In this document: one piece after another, positions 18,711 through 27,800 of the stretch
How the letters are laid out: each line of letters begins with the position of its first letter
Position numbering within the stretch: the first letter of the stretch is position 1
Assembly (NCBI GenBank): GCA_000310025.1
Contig: FN648656.1
Coordinates: 23,060 to 61,489, forward strand
Origin: Ectocarpus siliculosus
Lineage: Eukaryota > Sar > Phaeophyceae > Ectocarpales > Ectocarpaceae
Reading direction: 5' to 3'
Length of the DNA: 38,430 bases
Program-made: the position numbers and the translations under genes
The notes under the pieces: model-generated
What the model saw: only the letters and a program-made list of their open reading frames with translations
What the model was told of the DNA's origin: nothing
Database searches by the model: none

Positions 18711-19958
18711 GGGGGGGGGGGGGCGTACTCTTATGTTTTGCATGCCTTAGCGGTTAGACCATTGACCACGCGTCCTCGAGAGGACGGAGCATTGTTCCCA
18801 CAGGACCGATCACCGATGGCCAATCGTTCCTTACTACTTTGCCAAAGGTGGCTCAAAAATGTCTTTCCTAGTCTGTCTATCCTAGCGATATCCCTTCCCG
18901 CCTTTTCAAACCACTTCCTACTCCCCAGTACAGCTACCGTCTTCTCCTCTCTATTCCATGCCTCAAACATCTCCCTGTACGTCCCTTGTATTTTTCCCAA
19001 CTCAGTCATGTACACTTCCCTCTCCTCTTCGTACCACGGACATTCCGCGACTACATGAACACGGTCTTCGCATTCGAAGCCGCAATCACATTTGAACTTG
19101 TCGTCTTCGTCGTCTACCGTCCTATGTCTTCGTCGACGTTCTCGAAGGCCTATGTCTCCGGTCCTGAATTTGACCTTACGCTTTGTCCCTGCATCCATTG
19201 GTCCATGTAGGTAGTCCTTGAACCCTATTCCTTCTTTCAACATTCCGTATACTTCTAGACCCTCCTTATCCTTGGTTTCTTTCCTTAGATTCTGTTCTTC
19301 TCTCTCGGCACAAGCAACAGATATCTTCTCCTTGAACCCCTGTAGACCCTCCGCTTCCAGCGTTTCATCTTCGTCGATGTCTAACCTCTTCCGTACGTCC
19401 GCTACAACCTTGACCCATTTCGTGGGTTGTCTACCCCTCTTTTTGTTTGCCCACTTCGCCTCCCATACTATTCTCGGGAACCTCTCCTCTCCCATCCCGC
19501 ACATGCGATACTGCCATGTGAGCTTCCTTGCGTCTCTTCCCGACCGTAGGGATAGGATCCCCAATTCTACCCTTACGGCTGCACTCCTTGTGCGCTTGGA
19601 GCATCCTAGGATGATTTTCGCTGCTTTCATCTGCGCCGTCTCGAGTTGTTTCACTACCTTCTTATTTCCTTCCCATACTTCTCCGGCGTACCCTAGGCGG
19701 TACGATTACGCTCTTCAAAACCGCCAATTTGATGCGTGTATCGAGGTGCCGGTTTGCAAATATTGGGTGCAGCTTTCCTGCTCGTGCTTTGCCCTTTTCC
19801 GCTACTTTGGACATGTGTGCATTTCACGAGCAGTCTTCTGCGATCTCAACTCCGAGGTATGCGTACTGATCCAAAGATGCAATCTCCTCGATCCCCCACT
19901 TCCATGTATGTTCTAATGGTTCCTCCCTGACCTCGTTGCACACCATGACGGCACTCTT
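18711..19958 (-). mobile_element. LINE family 1 copy 2, partial, poly(C) tail, cut by the scaffold gap
   Basis: Read on the minus strand from the gap edge at 19958: KKSAVMVCNEV, EHTWKWGIEEI and DQYAYLGVEIAEDCS (RT thumb region, then an in-frame TGA), KVAEKGKARAGKLHPIFANR, a frameshift near 19690, then the 307-codon frame at 19654-18731. It ends with the shared tail and C13 (18711-18723). The RT palm would lie in or beyond the gap. The element type is a non-LTR retrotransposon with a C-terminal zinc motif. Confidence 0.88.
18731..19654 (-). pseudogene. LINE family 1 ORF C-terminal region with zinc motif
   Basis: A 307-codon frame on the minus strand. Early residues (MKQLETAQMKAAKIILGCSK, then TRSAAVRVELGILSLRSGRD) are the helical segment found after the RT thumb in LINEs. 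Next come WEAKWANKKRGRQPTKWVKV and a charged middle. Near residues 172-192 the set RTGDIGLRERRRRHRTVDD leads to CDCGFECEDRVHVVAEC, a C-x-C-x3-C-x4-H-x4-C cluster expected to bind zinc and nucleic acid. The frame ends LTAKACKT then TAA inside the conserved 3' tail. The upstream frame is broken, so this is a remnant, though well preserved. Confidence 0.85.
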
Positions 19959-20635
19959 NNNNNNNNNNNNNNNNNNNNNNNNNNNNNNNNNNNNNNNNNN
20001 NNNNNNNNNNNNNNNNNNNNNNNNNNNNNNNNNNNNNNNNNNNNNNNNNNNNNNNNNNNNNNNNNNNNNNNNNNNNNNNNNNNNNNNNNNNNNNNNNNNN
20101 NNNNNNNNNNNNNNNNNNNNNNNNNNNNNNNNNNNNNNNNNNNNNNNNNNNNNNNNNNNNNNNNNNNNNNNNNNNNNNNNNNNNNNNNNNNNNNNNNNNN
20201 NNNNNNNNNNNNNNNNNNNNNNNNNNNNNNNNNNNNNNNNNNNNNNNNNNNNNNNNNNNNNNNNNNNNNNNNNNNNNNNNNNNNNNNNNNNNNNNNNNNN
20301 NNNNNNNNNNNNNNNNNNNNNNNNNNNNNNNNNNNNNNNNNNNNNNNNNNNNNNNNNNNNNNNNNNNNNNNNNNNNNNNNNNNNNNNNNNNNNNNNNNNN
20401 NNNNNNNNNNNNNNNNNNNNNNNNNNNNNNNNNNNNNNNNNNNNNNNNNNNNNNNNNNNNNNNNNNNNNNNNNNNNNNNNNNNNNNNNNNNNNNNNNNNN
20501 NNNNNNNNNNNNNNNNNNNNNNNNNNNNNNNNNNNNNNNNNNNNNNNNNNNNNNNNNNNNNNNNNNNNNNNNNNNNNNNNNNNNNNNNNNNNNNNNNNNN
20601 NNNNNNNNNNNNNNNNNNNNNNNNNNNNNNNNNNN
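19959..20635. other. Scaffold gap (677 N)
   Basis: A run of N in the middle of LINE family 1 sequence. The two edges are homologous to each other, not adjacent parts of one copy: both encode the KK.A.MVC.E...PL.H.W.WG region. At least two copies therefore flank the gap, and the true missing length may differ from the N count. Confidence 0.99.
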
Positions 20636-20767
20636 CTATAGCAATTTCCTCCCATCCCCCACTCCCATTTATGTTTTAGGGGTCCCCTCCTGTCCTCTTG
20701 GCATACCATGAGGGCATTTTTCTTAAGGTTGGCAGACAATCTCCATTTATCATTAAACTTCTTCGTT
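20636..20767 (-). mobile_element. LINE family 1 fragment, copy 3, interrupted by LINE family 2
   Basis: The minus strand encodes FNDKWRLSANLKKNALMVC, then QEDRRGPLKHKWEWG, matching the RT region of copy 2 at the other side of the gap. At 20768 it is cut by the C run of LINE family 2 copy 2, so the latter inserted into this copy or into its flank. Confidence 0.75.
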
Positions 20768-21925
20768 GGGGGGGGGGGGGGATTAGTCCGTCAAGGGTTT
20801 CAATCCAGCTCAAAATGTCGCGCCGGTCCGCCTCTTCTCGTTTGTTTTCTTCCCTCGCCGCCTCGTCGTCCATCTGCTGCCCCCCACCCGCCTCAGTGAG
20901 TGGTTGTTGCGCACCCATGTCCGTGTTGTTGCCGGGCTTCTTGTTTCGTTTGAGCGCTCGTTGCCGGCCAGTCTCACCTTCATCCTGGTGCCAGCAGGTC
21001 ATCATGAACCTCTTAGCTCCCAGCAGTCCCCCCGTATGCCACGGTACACCCCGCTCCACCTTCGCTGCTTCCGTCCAAGTTGTTTGCGGGACTCCGAAGA
21101 CACATGGCTCGGCGTCCGTGGATCCGTGCTCTGCCTCGAACATCTCGAGGTCGTCCTGAGGCACATCTGCCAGTTTTTCTCTGGTTTCCCCCTGCCTGGG
21201 CCCTTCCCCCTCACCAGCTCACTCACCAAGCATCAACTGTCGCCCGTCTGGCTGCCTTGCCAATGCTCCCGCGAACAGCAGGCGCCGTCGTCGCCGAACA
21301 GTGGCTTTCACGCTCTGGCACCCTTCCCTCTTCAGGGTCTGGGCGTAGGAAAGCTTCCGGTAGGTGCCATTCTTGCGTTGGTAACCGATACTCGCAGGAG
21401 GAGCAGCCAGCCGGTGATGTGTCGACCACAACAGCCGGTAGTGTTCGTGACGTGGGGCCAACGTCATGCAATCGTACAGCAGTGCCTCCAATGCCTCCGC
21501 CTGGAGCAGGCGAGTCTTGAGTCGGAACGGTGCTCTCGGCCTGTCGGAGAGCTCCCGGCCATATCTCCTGACGCACGCCCGCGCTGTGCTTCTCCGGTAA
21601 TTGATCTCTCGGGTGAGGTCGCCAATCGTTGACGAGGCCACACCTATAGGTACCGGAACTCAGCCGTCTGGGCGTACCTCTGCCCTGCTGCCTCGATGAT
21701 CAGCGGTGGTAGCCGGGGTAGCGGTGGTGTTGGCTGCTTCTCCTTCAAGCGCATCAGGAGCGTCTCTGTTTTCTTCTCCTATACCGTCAACCCGAACTTC
21801 CCGAACACCTGGCCCTCCACGATGACGGCCACATCGTTCTCGCCAGTCCATCGGCAGACCTCGATACAACGCCGGCATCATCGGCGTACAGCATCCCCCA
21901 TACCGCCCTCCCCGTACTAGTAAGA
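20768..21925 (-). mobile_element. LINE family 2 copy 2, 5' truncated, degenerate, poly(C) tail
   Basis: Read on the minus strand: GRAVWGMLYADDAGVV with the reverse-transcriptase catalytic YADD box at 21888-21877, SRSADGLAR, EKKTETLLMRLKEKQ, EFRYL, then RLLQAEALEALLYDCM, SYAQTLKREGCQS and a basic C-terminus, ending with GGATTGAAACCCTTGACGG, ACTAAT and C14 (20768-20781). Several frameshifts split it into frames at 21920-21660, 21641-21219 and 21229-20790. The catalytic Asp pair is present but the RT upstream of it is missing. It is aligned end to end with the + strand copy at 10217-11222. Confidence 0.87.
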
Positions 21926-21945
21926 ACATATCACCCCCCCCCCCC

Positions 21946-22630
21946 ATTCCCCCCGCCCCGGGGTTTGCCATCGGGGCTGGGTTTTCGTCGCTTGGCAACG
22001 ACGTTGTAAACAACCCGCCCCCCGTCGGTGTTCGCCATCGGGGTTGGGTTTTCGTCGCTTGGCAACGACGTTGTAAAACAAGCCCACCACTCGGTGTTTG
22101 CCATCAGGATTGGGTTTTCGTCGCTTGGCAATGACGTTGTAAAACAAGCCAGTTCACTTCGTGAACTCGGCAACCAGGTTACCGTTTTTTTTTTACCTCT
22201 GTTTTTTTTTTTTGGCGGTAAATATAACCATAATGGTGGTCGAGTAGATCATGTTGTGCGGGGTGGAGAAACCTCACTCCGCGCAAGGGGGATGATCGCA
22301 CCACGTTGTGTTAAAATTGTCAAGCATCCTCGAGGCAGTTACACAGTGCTTATAACTGTCTCTGGAAGTGAACGCACCAGAAAAATAAATTAAGTCATAC
22401 GCAGCTGTCATCCGTACGCAAGGAAGTAAGCACAAGATGCCGAACACCCTTAGCAGGATGCAGCTCACCCTTCATGCGACTCGCCGAATACCTCACGGCG
22501 CTTCGCGCTTGGTGATGTGAGAGCCTGGTCCAGTGCGAACCCGGCGTGCTCCGTCCCGGCTTTGTAGGGGTGCGAGGTCAACGGTCAAACGACTACGGCA
22601 TGCACGACAATGACCCCCCCCCCCCCCCCC
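21946..22630 (+). mobile_element. Non-autonomous poly(C) element, most complete copy (~0.65 kb)
   Basis: Order on +: C-rich start, three ~66-bp tandem units (21960-22145), a 7-bp hairpin AGTTCAC-TTC-GTGAACT (22151-22167), CAACCAGGTTACCG, T10 and T13 tracts around ACCTCTG, GTCGAGTAGATCATGTTGTG, ATCGCACCACGTTGTG, CCTCGAGGCAGTTACACAG, GTCATCCGTACGCAAGGAAG, CGACTCGCCGAATACCTCAC, GAACCCGGCGTGCTCCGTCC and the tail GTCAACGGTCAAACGACTAC, GGCATGCACGACAATGA before C17 (22614-22630). It has no open frame of note. The tail matches LINE family 1, so family 1 is the likely source of the machinery. It abuts the truncated 5' end of LINE family 2 copy 2. Confidence 0.82.
21960..22145 (+). repeat. Three ~66-bp tandem units at the 5' part of the non-autonomous element
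   Basis: Units start near 21961, 22027 and 22093. Each has GTTTGCCATCGGGG or a variant, TGGGTTTTCGTCGCTTGGCA, and A(C/T)GACGTTGTAAA. The minus-strand copy at 17215-17489 has a single unit. A variable number of 5' repeats recalls promoter repeats of some LINEs and SINEs; a promoter role here is inference. Confidence 0.9.
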
Positions 22631-24833
22631 ATTCCCCCATCGTTTCCTACCCCACAAAATTAAATGGCTGCCTGAATGCAGAATTTGTGCGGGGGCCTCC
22701 TGCTACGACGGCACGGGACCCCCCCCCCATACCACAACATTTGGATGTTTGTCCCCCCTACGTATCGTTGCCTGAATGCAATATTCCTCCCCAGTGAGTG
22801 GTGAAAACATGCAATTAATTGAGTCGTCTCGGCTCTTCTCTCCCCCGACGGCGCAGAAAACACAAATATCATCATTATCAGATCATCATCAATCAGATCA
22901 CGTTTTTTGAAATTTCGGCCGCAAGTCGAAGCACGCGACAAACAAGAAGAGAGAACAACACCCGACAGAATTATTTGTACAATATCCCTGCGAGCAGCAC
23001 AACAAACAACAACGAATGGTTGTCGAGAGGGCGCAAAGCAAATAATAACGCGTCGTGTAGAGGGTATATATTTACATGTGAATTTCTGGATTTTTTGGTC
23101 TCCTTCTTGTGAATTGCCTCTCTCTACTTGTACTTACAGAAAAACTTGGTATCTACTGCTGTACCATTTAATGTGTAGTCTAAGCCTCCACCGGACATTC
23201 TTTCGATCGTCATGTATAATAATGTGATGGGTGAAAAAGAGAGTGGTGTACAAACAACAAGAAGAGCAGCGAGTGACAACAACAACAGTGCACGTAGTAC
23301 TCCTAGATATATATGTAAGTAGCAGCCGGCAGACAGACATTATACATCCTCCTCATCGTCATCAGCCTGCCAGTCGATCGATTGCTGCAGCAAAATAAAC
23401 ACTCGTCGTCATCATCCAGTGATGATGATGAGTAGGTAGGTGCGTTCAAACAACGTTCAACACACCAACCATTCGCGCACCACATGGATGGGCGGAATAG
23501 AGATGACGCAAAAAAATCTGTCTGTCTGTCTGTACTGACTACTGCTGTGCCGTCTATTTATACTACATTATTATTACACTGCTGTTCCTTGCTGCTGCAG
23601 AAGAGCAGTCAGTCAGTATGTATCTGCATAGATAGACTCAAGCACTCCCGGAGTGGGAAGACGATGATCTGACCGCCAACTGACCGCTCTTGATTCAGCG
23701 GATCAAATATTCTAGTACGTACCGGCATCATTCTTTGCAACCACCCGCCGGCGGCCCTCTTGCCATGACACACACCACCTACCATCTCTCTCTCCGACAT
23801 TTTCCACGTTTTTGCCAAATCTCACGACGCCGGTATAGTAGGGAGAGTGCGCGCAACTATTACTACGGCTGTACCACGACAACCAACCCGGGTCTCTCCA
23901 TTCTGACGAGGGTACAAATAATAGATCTATCTGTGTGTCATAACTGACTGATTGATGCTGCTGTGTCCTAAAGCGTTGTGAAGAGACAGAGAAAAAAGGT
24001 TGGGGCCGCTGTCGTCATGTCGGCCAATGTCGGCGAAAGTACCGACCGAGGCTTCTTCTCCATCATGTAGCGGAACAGAACAAAGAACAGACCTTACCTG
24101 TACAAGCACGCACGCGTATTTTGCACTCTTCTTTCATGAATACCACACATCATACATGATGAAGAAGACATGACGACAGCAACGCGAATGTAAGATGCGT
24201 CGAAAGACTTGTGGTTGTGAAGGGGCCTCACTTTGGGTCTCGGTCCACCGTCCACAGACAGATCGACAGCAGCGGGCGGAGGTGCGAACCGGGACACCCT
24301 CACGAGAAAAACACCAGTCACGCTGTTGTTGTTACCGATCCAATCGGCCCCTCTGCTCTGCAGCAGCAATATTCGGAGGGTCCTCGCGCTGCACCCTTGG
24401 TGGATACTGCTGTGGATCCGTAGGGTACACCTGCGTACCTGCCCGAAAACCCGCAAACTGCCGGCGAAATTTTCCAAAAAGCGAGAAGCTCCGCCGTGAG
24501 TACGTGTCCGTTGGTGACATCATGACGTCATCAAGATATCGAAGTTCACAAAAAAAAAAAAAAGGAGATGCGCATCTTCTTGTGAATCGCTGGCTGGAAA
24601 CATTCGCCCCGACAGCATTGCGCTTACCTCTAACTGGAAACCGCTCACTTACCACTACTACTTCAGGGTTCTGGCCATCGCCCCGCCCCCTACATTACCG
24701 GCAGCCCACGCACACACCACTACTACTCTAACGTCTGTTGGTGGCAAGCCCGTTGTACATGCCACACATCGCCGTGAGCGTTACAGCACGACCGCCGAGA
24801 TAACCTGGGCATATTCATCACAGCGTGCCGAAG
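22631..24833. other. Intergenic stretch upstream of unknown gene 1
   Basis: It contains TGCCTGAATGCA words at ~22670 and ~22769, a (CTGT)4 run near 23519, several ATCATC and AACAAC simple runs, and the likely promoter of the gene starting at 24834. The + frame at 24195-24731 and the minus frame at 24477-24094 are open, but they lack a motif or phase-matched exons. The minus frame ends at a donor-like CAG|GTAAGG. Confidence 0.5.
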
Positions 24834-24866
24834 ATGGAACCTACCTCCCTGGCGAAACCGCGCGAT

Positions 24867-24899
<33 letters not shown>

Positions 24900-27800
24900 T
24901 CGGCGGCCTTGAAAGGGACCTCAAGGCGCGCGGGCAACACCAACACCTTCCAAGACCTGCAGGCGTCTCTGGTCAGGGCCGGGATGCGGAGGGCGGGGGT
25001 GCCAGGAGCAGCAGGCTGCTTGTGAGTGTGTGTGTGTTGCAGTTCGGTGTTTCAAGTGTCGTGCGCGTTTTCTGCCTGCAGGCCAGGGTAGCGAACATGT
25101 CCACTGATGAGCGACTGCGGTCAATCGCAAATTGATTTGCTCCCCCCGTGAAGCAGGTTTTTGCTCCTCTCTGTTTCGTTGGAGGTAGGTCAAGGGCTTC
25201 AGCCAGCAAGGAGTAGACCGTGTGTCCATTCCAACGGCAGCAGTGGCTTCTCCCCGTCGTTTCCCTCTCCCACATTTCCCGTCTTTCTCCGGCACACTCG
25301 CACCTACTGGTTAGAAGAACTGATCGGATTTCAGGCTCTTGCTCTTCGCGCACTTTTTTATTGCCGAGAATCTCCAGCAATCTTCTTCTTGCCCCACCAA
25401 CCCGTTGATCCCCTACCTCGCCACCCATCCCACGCTCGTGTTGCCGTGAACCCTGACCAATTGCGGTATTTTCTCGCCCCCCCTCGAAACGGTTCGTCAC
25501 GCTCAGCAGCAAGGCGAAGCCCACCTCATCTGTCGGGCGCCCTGGATCCGAGTACCCCTCCGTTCCTCCCGCCGCTGTAAGCAAGCAGGGGCGAAGCAGC
25601 CACGCGCCTTCGGAAACGTCGCGAAAGTCGGGGCGTGCCGCTGCTTCCACCACAGCGGCGGCGGCAGTTCCCGCGAAGTGGGTCTGGGGCCAAGGGCAGG
25701 AGGAGGAGGAGGAGGAGGAGGAGGAGGAGGTGGAGGAGGCGCAGCAGCACCAGCAGACCCTTTCGCCAGTTGCGCATGATCTTGGGGGTGACGCCGCAAG
25801 CAAACCAGCACAGCCGGCGAATATCGACGTTTTACGCACGAAAATGTTTGCCGACTCTTCGTCGTCAAGCTTTGAGAGCTCATGCAGGTAGGTACTGACT
25901 TGTAGGCATATCGAAAGACTACGATTTCTTTGGGCTTCGGTGTGACCTACACAACACCAGTTAATCCCAGATTTGCTGCAGCACTGCAGGTGGTCTAGTT
26001 CATGATCGTTGTGATGATCGTTTTTTTTTTGCCGCTACTGCTGTAGAAGAACTTCACTGGGCTGGTTCATAAAAACTTCCAAAAGCGTGAATGAAGACGG
26101 CAACAACAAATAATTATTTGCCATAAATTTTAACAGAGATGTAGCCCACGGCACAACCGGTCGGATTTTGGTCGTCACAACTGCTGTTGTATGCATAGTT
26201 ATCGGCAAGCTCTTCCTCGTTTTTTGAAACCAATTAACCCGCTCTCAACCGCCGCCGCCGCCGCCGCCGTGAAATAATGGTCAATGCATGATGTGCGTAA
26301 CATCTTTCTATTCTAGCACCGAGGCGATGACAGAGTCTACGACCAGCTCTCCCAAGGATGCTAACTGGGACGCGCCCTTCCTGAGCCGTCTCTCCGACAT
26401 GTCCATGATGTTTCCGGAGCCCCCGACCCGACCCCCCGCCGAAACGATGCCATCATCCTCCTCGAGGGCTTTGACCATGTGAGAAAAATGAGCTGCCGTG
26501 TGCCAACCGTGTGTGGGGAGTGTCGCCAGTCGGTTGAACGTTGATTGAGTGGTGGTGGGTCCACGTCGTGTCGGGGAGAGCATTGTACTGCTGTTGCTTG
26601 CACATGCCAGCACCATTTGATTTTTTTGCTTTTTCTCAACCATTTCCTCCCTTCCCCCCACATCCGTTAACGCATGTATGTTCCGTCCGTTCGTCTGTCT
26701 TCTACCAAGTGGTGATTGTTCGTATTTTTTCTCACATCATACATGCGCGTATTACTCTTCATAAGCTTTTGACACTGACCAGGGTGTTGCGCACCATCGT
26801 GCCCTCTGCTCTTTGAATGGAGAGCGCCAATGGAAAAGAAAGTTTGCTCCTCCCACCACCCCTAACGAGCTTCCAATGATCGTCCATGGTGCACGCCAAA
26901 GCAGGCGAATGAATCTCAATCTTCCTCTCGTGGTTATGCAAAAGACAACCATGTTTCCCTGGCATTTTCCGACCGCCTTGTGGAACACATGTTCCAACGT
27001 TCCAACAACCTCCTTCTGTGTGTATTTATTTTTTCTTAGTTAAAACCGCCCCGTATCCATTGGACCCACAAGGTCGTGTGGCTTAGAATCCCTACCACGA
27101 TGCTGTTTGGAGTGCCGTTGAAACCGTGTTTGTTTGTCGAGGGCCAGGAATGAGTTGCTGCAGGCTTGACCGGCGCTCTGGCGCAATTTCGCGCCCATGC
27201 ACATGCGTACGCATCGGACTCGAGAGAATCAAACGGCAACCTCTACTATGCCTACGAAAATTTCAAAATTTGTCAAACGGCAAAATTCTACGCATACCAT
27301 ACCAGGAGCAATTCATCAACTGTGTGACCTCGGCTACAAGTAGCGGAACCTCACGGACAGCAGTAGTGCAGTCCCACGCTTTCCAGAAAAATAATCGGAC
27401 TGGTGGATTTGTAGCAAGGTAAAGCGGAAAATACAAACGGAGTAGACGCATTGGCTTGCGGACCCCTCGGGGCCAGTTTGTTTGAGCGTACCTTTTTAGG
27501 GCAAGTTAACCTGTGACGACGGGAATCGACCGCGTCGAGTGTTGGATCAGTACGGACATACGAAGGTACTGGGTAGAGAGAGATCGGAACGGTTTTTAAT
27601 GTGAAGACAACAACAACAACAACAACAATTGACGGAACCAGTGTCGCGGAACGCTATGGATAAATATATCGGCACGTAAACTTCCAAACTTCTAGCCGAT
27701 GATTTGCCTGGACAATAACTTTACCGAACTGTCTTGCAGAGCCTGCTACGCACAGGGGAGAAACGATGTGCGCTGCTCGGGAAACCGTAGAAACAATGGT

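Noticed and set aside
24195-24731. 178-codon + frame upstream of unknown gene 1
   Set aside because: No motif, irregular composition and no phase-matched junction to the next exon.
24973-25839. 288-codon minus-strand frame
   Set aside because: Repetitive Leu/Ser/Pro translation of the GAG repeat and intron. The + strand exons are phase-consistent.
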